From Acinetobacter geminorum (lineage in GTDB: Bacteria > Pseudomonadota > Gammaproteobacteria > Pseudomonadales > Moraxellaceae), in NCBI RefSeq assembly GCF_013009345.1, contig NZ_JABELE010000012.1, positions 62,001 to 126,000 on the forward strand: a stretch of DNA of 64,000 nucleotides. The letters run 5' to 3'. Numbering within the stretch: position 1 is the stretch's first letter; each line of letters opens with the position of its first letter. Positions 54,005-60,959 of the stretch are shown here, piece by piece. The notes below the pieces were generated by a model, which had not been told where the DNA came from, did no database searches, and saw nothing but the letters and a program-made list of their open reading frames with translations. The translations under genes were made by a program, and so were the position numbers.

Positions 54005-56110
54005 ATGCCAGGCGAAGAGGTCAGCCAAGCCAAGCAACAGCTCAAATTAATTATCGACCCTTACTTATCGGTAAGCGAAGTCGAAAAAGTGCTTGCTGCC
54101 TGCGATTTTGCCGATCTAGCGCATACTGGCATTACACGTAAAAGTGGTGAGCCCTATATTCTGCACCCTATCGCTGTAAGTTGCATTCTTGCAAACATGC
54201 GTTTAGATGCTGAAACTTTAATGGCAGCACTTTTGCATGATGTTATTGAAGATACTCAATATACAAAAGAAGATATTATTGAAAAGTTTGGCCTAACAGT
54301 TGCAGAGCTAGTCGATGGTGTAACCAAACTTAGCCAATCAAGCGATAAAGAATATAACAAGGCAGCTTCATTCCGAAAAATTCTGCAAGCAACCTTACAA
54401 GATCCACGTGTCATCATTATTAAATTAGCAGATCGCTATCACAATATGACAACTCTAGGTGCTTTACGTCCAGACAAACGTGCCCGCATTGCTCAAGAGA
54501 CTTTTGATATATTTGTACCGATGGCAAGATTAGTCGGCATGAATGAAATGGGCGATAATCTAGAGAATCTTTGTTATCAAAACCTTGACCTTGATATGTT
54601 TGATAACGTTCAAAATGCTCTGCTTCAAACAAAACCCGAACGTTGTAAATATCAAAGTATCTGGGAACAAAACCTCGCTGAACTCCTTCATAATTATCAT
54701 ATTCAAGGCCGTATTAAAAAGAAAAATAACAATATCGAATTATTACGCCATTTCGTTAAAAACGAGATGGACCTCCAAGAGCTTACCCATAGTCATGCTT
54801 TTGAAATTGTTCTACAAAGCATTGCCGACTGTGACCGCTTAGAAGAAGCATTAAGAGAAAACTTTCAGGTTATCCAGTACCAAGACCATATTCGTCGACC
54901 ATTACCCGGCGGTAATCAGTCTTTATTGATTAAACTTAAAGGCGAAAAAACCACACTATCTCTTACTATTCAAACTGAGCTCATGCGTAAAGCTGCCCGT
55001 TTTGGGGTAGTGTTAGGTGAAAATGCGCCGCAAACTTGCCGCTCTGCCATTCAGGCTTCAATGCAGAACTTAAATACATTGATTGACGGTGAATGTGCTA
55101 AAACAACTTTTAATGATTTGCTTGATTATCTGCATCAAGAAAAAATCTGGGTATATACGCCCCATGGCCAATTGCATGAGCTACCGCAAGGCGCTACCGT
55201 AGTTGATTTTGCTTATTCAGCAAGTTTATTTTTAGGTAACCACGCAGTTGGCGCAAAAGTCGATGGTGAGATTAAACCACTTTCTACCCCATTAGTTAGC
55301 GGTCAGGTTATCGAAATTATTACGGATGTTTTAGCGACACCAAACCCAGACTGGCTAAGCTTTATTAATACGCAAAAAGCACGTCGTGCATTACAGCATG
55401 TACTAAAAGATCAAGATATCGAAGAACAACGTCTTGTTGGTGCACAAGCGCTTTCTCGAGCACTAAAACTCTTTAATCGTTCAATCAATGATCTTTCCGA
55501 AGCTGATTGGCTAGATCTATTACAATGGCGCCATATCGATAATAAAAATACATTGTTTGAACAAATTGCGGTTGGTGATTTACTACCTCAGCTTGTAGCA
55601 AATCACCTGTTTGCTCATGATAAACATCCGCAAGTAGAAAACTCAGATCGACTTATTCAAAGTACGGAAGGAGTCGACGTTAAATATGCGCACTGCTGTA
55701 ATCCTATTCTAGGCGATCCAATTCAAGGACATTTAACGCGTCGCGGATTAATTGTGCATCGTATTCGCTGTCATAACTTGCTACATGAACAGCATCTACA
55801 TCCTGAAAATATCATGCCGCTTCAATGGAAAGCAGATGATGTAGATGATGTCCGTTTTACAGCCTACCTTGCTATTTATATGGCAATGAATGATGAACAA
55901 GTATCAGACCTAATCTATCAATGTCGTAAAAATAACGCTGGGGTAGAGATGGTTCACTCAAATGAGCAAAGAACTTTTGTGAATATTGTAGTGAATAACC
56001 GTAAGCATATTGCAAAAGTCATTCGTGATTTACGCATGCACTATGGTTTCCCGCGCATTGAACGTTTAGATGCTCCTGCTCCGCAAATGGAAATTTCAAA
56101 AGTAAGCTAA
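54005..56110 (+). CDS. spoT: SpoT-type (p)ppGpp hydrolase with degenerate synthetase domain
   Basis: 701 residues. The HD hydrolase domain is intact: His54 (YILHPIAVS), His78-Asp79 (ALLHDVIEDT), and Asp143 and Asn147 (KLADRYHNMTTLG). Residues about 200-355 should be the synthetase, but the family motifs are lost. There is no GRxKH-YSIWKK, no YDIRAxRV, and no FKDYIxxPKxNGYQSLH; the latter is replaced by QDHIRRPLPGGNQSLL. EVQIRT is replaced by LTIQTE. The TGS domain (IWVYTPHGQLHELPQGATVV), the Cys-containing region (YAHCCNPILGDPIQG) and a C-terminal ACT domain remain. It is probably hydrolase-only, with synthesis left to RelA elsewhere. Confidence 0.95.
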   Translation: MPGEEVSQAKQQLKLIIDPYLSVSEVEKVLAACDFADLAHTGITRKSGEPYILHPIAVSCILANMRLDAETLMAALLHDVIEDTQYTKEDIIEKFGLTVAELVDGVTKLSQSSDKEYNKAASFRKILQATLQDPRVIIIKLADRYHNMTTLGALRPDKRARIAQETFDIFVPMARLVGMNEMGDNLENLCYQNLDLDMFDNVQNALLQTKPERCKYQSIWEQNLAELLHNYHIQGRIKKKNNNIELLRHFVKNEMDLQELTHSHAFEIVLQSIADCDRLEEALRENFQVIQYQDHIRRPLPGGNQSLLIKLKGEKTTLSLTIQTELMRKAARFGVVLGENAPQTCRSAIQASMQNLNTLIDGECAKTTFNDLLDYLHQEKIWVYTPHGQLHELPQGATVVDFAYSASLFLGNHAVGAKVDGEIKPLSTPLVSGQVIEIITDVLATPNPDWLSFINTQKARRALQHVLKDQDIEEQRLVGAQALSRALKLFNRSINDLSEADWLDLLQWRHIDNKNTLFEQIAVGDLLPQLVANHLFAHDKHPQVENSDRLIQSTEGVDVKYAHCCNPILGDPIQGHLTRRGLIVHRIRCHNLLHEQHLHPENIMPLQWKADDVDDVRFTAYLAIYMAMNDEQVSDLIYQCRKNNAGVEMVHSNEQRTFVNIVVNNRKHIAKVIRDLRMHYGFPRIERLDAPAPQMEISKVS

Positions 56111-56254
56111 ATTTCTATAGAGACGACTGACTAGATTTATGTTTCCTTAACAAAATCAAACTTTCCAAATTCACTTAATCAATTAAATCGATGATACTTT
56201 TGTCCAAAGCTATCATCGATTATGATGGAAATAGATTTAATCAAGGAGAACCAA

Positions 56255-56638
56255 ATGTCCCGCCAAGTCATTCATACTGAAAATGCCCCTGCTGCTATCG
56301 GCACATACTCTCAAGCTATTTTAGTAGACAATACGCTATATCTTTCAGGGCAAATTGGTTTAGACCCATACAGTATGGAACTTGTAGAAGGTATCGAATC
56401 TCAAATTCGCCGTGTATTTGATAATTTAAAAGCAGTTTGTGAAGCTGCTGGTGGTTCACTTGCAGATATTGCTAAGCTCAATATTTTTTTAACTGACCTA
56501 TCAAATTTCCAACTCGTGAACCAAATTATGGGTGAATATTTTGCTCAACCCTACCCTGCACGTGCAGCTCTTGGTGTAGCAAGCTTGCCAAAAGGTGCAT
56601 TAGTGGAAATGGATGGAATTGTAATTATTAATCAATAA
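56255..56638 (+). CDS. ridA: RidA/YjgF-family enamine/imine deaminase
   Basis: 127 residues from the ATG at 56255 with AAGGAG at 56243-56248. NAPAAIGTYSQAILVDNTLY, LSGQIGLDP, LKAVCEAAGGSL and the active-site Arg in PYPARAALGVASLPKGALVE are diagnostic. It hydrolyses reactive enamines such as 2-aminoacrylate to the keto acids. It follows spoT, as in many gammaproteobacteria, but with its own ribosome site and 144 bp spacing. Confidence 0.96.
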   Translation: MSRQVIHTENAPAAIGTYSQAILVDNTLYLSGQIGLDPYSMELVEGIESQIRRVFDNLKAVCEAAGGSLADIAKLNIFLTDLSNFQLVNQIMGEYFAQPYPARAALGVASLPKGALVEMDGIVIINQ

Positions 56639-56690
56639 GATATAAAAAATTAAAATATCTAAATTTCAATATTTAGTTTTTAAAACACGA

Positions 56691-56749
56691 ACCACCTTTG
56701 CATAAAAATCTAAATTCTTCTTGGATTTCCGCTTAGGTGGTCTTTTTTT
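56691..56749 (+). terminator. Branched terminator after ridA
   Basis: ACCACCT (56691-56697) pairs with AGGTGGT (56735-56741), enclosing an internal AAATC/GATTT hairpin, and is followed by a run of seven T residues. Confidence 0.72.
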
Positions 56750-56803
56750 ATTCAAAATCCCAATAATGATAAATGAGATTTTAAATGAATTTCATTGACA
56801 AAC

Positions 56804-56832
56804 GATAATAATTATCAATAATATCAATTATC
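56804..56832. promoter_or_regulatory. Fur box upstream of bfd
   Basis: GATAATAATTATCAATAAT (56804-56822), followed by a further ATATCAATTATC, is close to the canonical Fur operator built of GATAAT hexamers. It lies about 36-54 bp upstream of the bfd start, where Fur would block transcription when iron is plentiful. Confidence 0.8.
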
Positions 56833-56857
56833 GCATTTATATTTGGGGATCACTCCC

Positions 56858-57052
56858 ATGTACGTTTGCTTGTGTCGTGGCATTACCGATCAGGATATTA
56901 AAGACGCTATTGAAAATGGCGCTGAAAGCTATCGTGAAATTCGCGATTTGCTTGATCTTGGTACATGCTGTGGACGCTGTGCACCAGAAGCTCGCGCTAT
57001 CATTAGCGAAGAATTAGCAGAAATCGCTGCTCGCATTTCTGTAGCTGCATAA
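56858..57052 (+). CDS. bfd: Bacterioferritin-associated ferredoxin
   Basis: 64 residues from the ATG at 56858 (MYVCLCRGITDQDIKDAIEN). The [2Fe-2S] ligands Cys4, Cys6, Cys38 and Cys41 are all present (CLC and CCGRC). Bfd delivers electrons to bacterioferritin to release stored iron. A Fur box lies just upstream, and bfr follows on the same strand after a terminator, so the two are adjacent but probably separately expressed. Confidence 0.96.
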   Translation: MYVCLCRGITDQDIKDAIENGAESYREIRDLLDLGTCCGRCAPEARAIISEELAEIAARISVAA

Positions 57053-57089
57053 TAAAAATTAATATTTAACTAAATTTATTGACTCCTCC

Positions 57090-57139
57090 ACCGCTTTTTG
57101 CGGAACATTCACAGTTCCTCATTCAAGCGGTTTTTTTTG
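57090..57139 (+). terminator. Branched terminator after bfd
   Basis: ACCGCTT (57090-57096) pairs with AAGCGGT (57125-57131), enclosing a GGAAC/GTTCC hairpin, with a T8 tail. Confidence 0.75.
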
Positions 57140-57295
57140 GCATAAAAACACCCTTTCTAATATTGTGTTGTTTTTGATTGCGATTTTCATTTGCTGTTCC
57201 ATAAATTACTCGCCATCGCTATGATTGTTCACTAAAATGAATTTATAGATTGCCTTAATTAAGTTTGAGGCAGAAATTGTTTTGGAGTAGCCACA

Positions 57296-57760
57296 ATGAA
57301 AGGCAATCGTGATGTCATTAATCAGCTCAATCAAGTGCTGTATCATCATTTAACTGCAATTAATCAATACTTTTTACATTCGCGCATGTTTAATGACTGG
57401 GGAATTGAGCAGCTTGGTTCTGCTGAATATAAAGAATCAATTCGTCAAATGAAACATGCCGATAAAATCATTGAACGTATTTTATTTTTAGAAGGACTAC
57501 CTAACCTCCAACATTTAGGTAAGCTTTATATTGGTCAACACACAGAAGAAGTTCTGCACTGTGACATTCGTAAAGTAAAAGAAAATATAGAAGCAATTCA
57601 AAAAGCGGTTGCTTTAGCTGAAACAGAGCAAGACTATGTCACCCGCGACCTTGTTCAAGAAATTTTAGAAAAAGAAGAAGAATATTGGGATTGGTTAGAT
57701 ACTCAAATTGATCTTATTGGCAGCGTAGGTATTGAAAACTATATCCAGAGCCAAATGTAA
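57296..57760 (+). CDS. bfr: Bacterioferritin, heme-binding subunit lacking most ferroxidase ligands
   Basis: 154 residues, full length. The heme axial ligand Met52 is kept (QMKHADK). Compared with E. coli Bfr, the di-iron ligands are changed: Glu18 to His, Glu51 to Gln, Glu94 to Val and His130 to Tyr, while His54 and Glu127 remain. This is the pattern of the catalytically weak subunit of two-subunit bacterioferritins (as in Neisseria and Pseudomonas), which co-assembles with a ferroxidase-competent partner encoded elsewhere. GGAG lies upstream of the ATG. Located next to bfd. Confidence 0.95.
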   Translation: MKGNRDVINQLNQVLYHHLTAINQYFLHSRMFNDWGIEQLGSAEYKESIRQMKHADKIIERILFLEGLPNLQHLGKLYIGQHTEEVLHCDIRKVKENIEAIQKAVALAETEQDYVTRDLVQEILEKEEEYWDWLDTQIDLIGSVGIENYIQSQM

Positions 57761-57770
57761 TTTCTCATAA

Positions 57771-57798
57771 AAAATCCCCTTGAGTACAAGGGGATTTT
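57771..57798. terminator. Bidirectional terminator between bfr and pglL
   Basis: An 11-bp perfect stem AAAATCCCCTT/AAGGGGATTTT (57771-57781 with 57788-57798) with A/T tails serves both convergent genes. Confidence 0.92.
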
Positions 57799-57802
57799 TT
57801 TA

Positions 57803-59431
57803 TTACTTTTCTTTTAATAACCCTGATAGCGTTATTTTTTGCTTATAGAGTCGCTGTAAAATAAATATTTGCTGCTGTGCCTGCTCCACTTTTCCATTAT
57901 AAGCCAGTAATTTTGCGTATTTACGCAAGTTATATGGAGTAGGTTTATTCTTCACAAAATTTTCCCATTGATCCAAATTAGCTTCAGATAATAGTGTGTG
58001 GGGATTAAGTTCAATCCAACGTAAACGCTGCTCAAACTGCGTTAAAACAAAAATTTTACCGCTTCCCATAAATTCGGCATTTGGACGCTTATTATTAAAA
58101 AGCAAATTACTATTTAAAACATAGACATTATAATCACGTAAAATCGCAATAATAAGCAGTAAACTTACACCCCATGATAAGCGAAGAATATGTTTGTTGA
58201 GGATAATTCCTTTCAGAACAGGAGTCTGAGCTTGCACAATACCAAGCAGGAACCCGCAAGTAAGCAAGAAATAAGCATAACGTTGTGGAAACTCTAACAT
58301 GGCATGAATAAGTACTGTACATACCATCATAATCGCTATGATCGAGATGGCATTTTTAGCTTGTTGATTTAACCAAATAAACCAGCAAGCAAAGTAGGTA
58401 ATGATTACAGCACCCAGTGGAATACCATTCCAGATAATTAGATCAAGCAGTACATTATGAGCACTGGTAGTCCACTCTCCTGTTGGGAAAGCATGATAAA
58501 CCGTCATTTGTGCCACACTGGTTTGATTCCAACCATAACCCAACCAAGGGTGCTGCTGTACGGCAAGCAACATTTGTGACCAGATATTAAAGCGCAAATA
58601 CCCAGAGCTTGCTCTTTCAACCAAACTACTTGCCTGGGTTACATCAGTACTTGCCCATGCTTCAATTAAACTAGTAGCAAACGGCAATACTATGCCTGCC
58701 ATTACAAAAAAACCAACACACCACAAAAAACCTTGAATAAATCCAAATCTTTTTTGTTTTCCAAATTGTTTAACTATCCAGTAGATGAATAAGAATGGAA
58801 AAACGATCCATGATGTTCGCGACTGACTCAATGCAATCGTAAACAAAATAATTAGTGCTAGAGGTAGGAGTAGCCAGACTGTTGCCTTATTTTTTTCATA
58901 GAGATATAAACACCCTAACAATCCAACAATTAGGAATGTTGCCATATTATTTGGCTGACCGAAATTACCGTAAGGGCGATTACCAATCAGATTGAGCATA
59001 TAAATAAAATCGGTCTCTAAATTTAACCATTGGCAAATCGCAATAAAGCTTGTGCCGACAGAGACTGCTAATACTAAAATACTAAAACCAGAAAAAATTT
59101 GGTCGCGCTTTTGTTGATCTAAAGATAGGTTGTAACCAGCCACGACCATAAACCAAAAGCCTAGTAAATAAAATGCGCTCAGTAAAGCTGTACTTAAATC
59201 AAAAACTAAACCAAAGCCCCATTGTATCATTGGTATTAAAGCAAATGGCAACAATAAGAGCTGTGCTCTAGGAATTTTAATATCTTGCTGAACTAGAGTA
59301 GCCAATACACACAACCCAGCCCCAAAAGTACTCACTTCACTTGAGAACATCACCCAAGGACTATAATGAAATGGGGATAACCATGCAAAACCCAACAGAA
59401 TTGCAGCGAGGAATAGGAGGAATACTTGCAT
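57803..59431 (-). CDS. pglL: PglL-family O-oligosaccharyltransferase
   Basis: 542 residues from the ATG at 59431 (MQVFLLFLAAILLGFAWL); an in-frame GTG at 59548 starts inside a perfect palindrome and is rejected. About 11-12 membrane segments. The Wzy_C region holds IGNRPYGNFGQPNNMATFL, SQSRTSWIVFPFLF and, in the large periplasmic loop, HPWLGYGWNQTS and TSAHNVLLDLIIWNG, typical of PglL. It moves lipid-linked glycans onto periplasmic proteins. It follows pilA directly, with no tfpO gene between them. WaaL-type ligase activity is an alternative but less likely. Confidence 0.88.
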   Translation of the reverse strand: MQVFLLFLAAILLGFAWLSPFHYSPWVMFSSEVSTFGAGLCVLATLVQQDIKIPRAQLLLLPFALIPMIQWGFGLVFDLSTALLSAFYLLGFWFMVVAGYNLSLDQQKRDQIFSGFSILVLAVSVGTSFIAICQWLNLETDFIYMLNLIGNRPYGNFGQPNNMATFLIVGLLGCLYLYEKNKATVWLLLPLALIILFTIALSQSRTSWIVFPFLFIYWIVKQFGKQKRFGFIQGFLWCVGFFVMAGIVLPFATSLIEAWASTDVTQASSLVERASSGYLRFNIWSQMLLAVQQHPWLGYGWNQTSVAQMTVYHAFPTGEWTTSAHNVLLDLIIWNGIPLGAVIITYFACWFIWLNQQAKNAISIIAIMMVCTVLIHAMLEFPQRYAYFLLTCGFLLGIVQAQTPVLKGIILNKHILRLSWGVSLLLIIAILRDYNVYVLNSNLLFNNKRPNAEFMGSGKIFVLTQFEQRLRWIELNPHTLLSEANLDQWENFVKNKPTPYNLRKYAKLLAYNGKVEQAQQQIFILQRLYKQKITLSGLLKEK

Positions 59432-59529
59432 AGTGACAGAGGTTAAGAGATAAAACTTAAAAGAATTATACCTATAATAAAATATTCTTAGAGTTATATT
59501 TTTAGGTAAAATTAAGTTAACAGATTTCC

Positions 59530-59577
59530 AATTTACATAAAAAAGCACCTCTTAAGAGGTGCTTTTTTATGTAAATT
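59530..59577. repeat. 48-bp perfect palindrome between pilA and pglL (terminator/attenuator)
   Basis: Two 24-nt arms (59530-59553 and 59554-59577) are perfect reverse complements with no spacer. The core GCACCTCTTAAGAGGTGC is followed on the minus strand by six T residues, so it is a strong terminator for pilA. It begins 8 bp past the pilA stop and lies 99 bp upstream of the pglL start. Confidence 0.92.
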
Positions 59578-59584
59578 TTTAATA

Positions 59585-60049
59585 TTAAATTATAGTACAA
59601 CCCTTTGGTGCGATTGCTGAAGAAATATCTGTTGTTCCTTTAGTAATAGAACACGCCCAGCCACCCACATTTGCATTTACTCCAGAAGCTGCAGCTACAT
59701 CTGCACTACGTGTTAAAGTTAAAACACCACCTGTAATTGTAGCGGAACCTTGTAAAGTACATGTAATTGTACCAGTAGTTCCATTTGCAGTTACATTAAC
59801 AGCTGAACAATTATTAGTGGTACTTTTTAAACCAATTGCTGCTGGACTATTATTCACACTGCTAGCCGTACCTTCAGATAAAGCTAGTTCAAATTGAGTT
59901 TTTCCTGGGCTGATTTCCGCTAATGCTGCTGTAATTTGAGAACGAGCAGTATATTTTTGATATTGCGGAATCGCAATTGCAGCTAAAATACCAATAATGG
60001 CAACTACGATCATGAGTTCAATTAATGTAAAACCTTTTTGTGCATTCAT
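59585..60049 (-). CDS. pilA: Major type IV pilin
   Basis: 154 residues. Leader MNAQKG is cut before FTLIELMIVVAIIGILAAIA, with Glu5. The head contains Cys in NNCSAV, TITCTL, GWACSI and a C-terminal KGCTII, giving two candidate disulfides. The protein ends in Ile-Ile with no C-terminal Ser, the residue glycosylated by TfpO in other strains, and no tfpO is present. PilA forms the pilus fibre for twitching and DNA uptake. A sigma-54 promoter and distal boxes lie upstream. Confidence 0.95.
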   Translation of the reverse strand: MNAQKGFTLIELMIVVAIIGILAAIAIPQYQKYTARSQITAALAEISPGKTQFELALSEGTASSVNNSPAAIGLKSTTNNCSAVNVTANGTTGTITCTLQGSATITGGVLTLTRSADVAAASGVNANVGGWACSITKGTTDISSAIAPKGCTII

Positions 60050-60111
60050 AGCCTTTTCCCCAAAGATTGTATGTATGTTTTTATATAAGCTTTTTCAGCT
60101 ATCAACTATAT

Positions 60112-60127
60112 TGCAGCATCCATGCCA
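60112..60127 (-). promoter_or_regulatory. Sigma-54 promoter of pilA
   Basis: Minus strand TGGCATGGATGCTGCA matches the -24/-12 consensus TGGCACG-N4-TTGCW, with the invariant GG and GC kept at exactly 10 bp spacing. The expected start is near 60101, giving a leader of about 52 nt. In Pseudomonas, pilA is likewise transcribed by sigma-54 with PilR. Confidence 0.82.
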
Positions 60128-60202
60128 ACTCTTATTTTATTTAAAAAACAAATACTTAAATTAAATTCAACTATTCTTAAATATCAAATGAGCGTAAGTA
60201 AT

Positions 60203-60217
60203 TGACAAAAAATGTCA
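60203..60217. promoter_or_regulatory. Upstream activator box 1 for pilA (TGACA-N5-TGTCA)
   Basis: TGACAAAAAATGTCA, a symmetric pair of TGACA/TGTCA half-sites, centred about 90 bp upstream of the sigma-54 promoter. PilR sites in Pseudomonas also contain TGTC cores. The regulator assignment is inference. Confidence 0.6.
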
Positions 60218-60325
60218 TATAACTTTTTATAAAAACACCTCACACATTAAAAAAAATAAATTACACAATTCAAAGTTTATATTTATTTATGTGAACAAAA
60301 TCTCTTTAAAAAATAAACAAGTAGG

Positions 60326-60340
60326 TGACATTTTTTGTCA
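60326..60340. promoter_or_regulatory. Upstream activator box 2 for pilA
   Basis: TGACATTTTTTGTCA is the exact reverse complement of box 1 and lies 123 bp from it, centre to centre. It is further framed by GGTGAC/GTCACC. Distance from the promoter (about 213 bp) suits an enhancer-binding protein. Confidence 0.6.
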
Positions 60341-60398
60341 GTCACCTTTGAAAACAAAATTATAAGAATTAGCTAATATAGGAATGTTAAAAAGCGAG

Positions 60399-60959
60399 TT
60401 AATTAAGAATAATCGGAGCATTCCCCAATTCATTGGATTGATGAGGCGTGTTTTCGTCATAAAACTTTGACAGTACCTCTCCAATTTGTTGTACGCCAAT
60501 CACTACAGCTTGTTGATATTCTTTTTGTTTAAGCTTCTGTACCATTGCTTCACAAATCTGTTGCCAGACTTGCTCGTTAGTCGCATTTCGAATGCCACGA
60601 TCAAATATGATTTCTACTGTTCGTTCACATAAATTTAGGTATAACAATACGCCACTATTTAATGCAGTATCCCAAACGCCTAGTTCTGCAAATAACTGCT
60701 GTGCTCTTAAACGAGTATTCTGTCTATAAGCTTGTGACACTGGAATATGGCCTTCAATTACAACCTGTATTTCTCCAACATGCCCATGTTCTGCTTGCTG
60801 TACAGCATCTGCAATAGCTTGCTTATCTTGTTTTGAAAAATAACGACTACTAGCAGGTAAATAGCATAGATGTTTAAACCAACGTTTTATGCTTGGCTCT
60901 ACAGATTCCTCAATTTTTGGTTGAGTAATAATTTGTGTTGTTTCTGATGTTGTTACCAT
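60399..60959 (-). CDS. TPM-domain protein
   Basis: 186 residues. The TPM (TLP18.3/Psb32/MOLO-1) domain is recognised from FSKQDKQAIADAVQQAEHGH, GEIQVVIEGHIPVS, ARLR-like RLRAQQLFAELGVWDT, NSGVLLYLNLCERTVEIIFD and the final QIGEVLSKFY. Members have been tied to phosphatase or membrane-protein turnover roles. No signal peptide. It overlaps the preceding TPM gene by 7 bp and is the last gene of lemA-tpm-tpm. Confidence 0.85.
   Translation of the reverse strand: MVTTSETTQIITQPKIEESVEPSIKRWFKHLCYLPASSRYFSKQDKQAIADAVQQAEHGHVGEIQVVIEGHIPVSQAYRQNTRLRAQQLFAELGVWDTALNSGVLLYLNLCERTVEIIFDRGIRNATNEQVWQQICEAMVQKLKQKEYQQAVVIGVQQIGEVLSKFYDENTPHQSNELGNAPIILN

Noticed and set aside
59432..59548. N-terminal extension of PglL from a GTG start
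   Set aside because: The extension begins inside the 48-bp palindrome/terminator and adds a non-conserved, Asn/Tyr-rich leader before a good first transmembrane helix at the ATG 59431.
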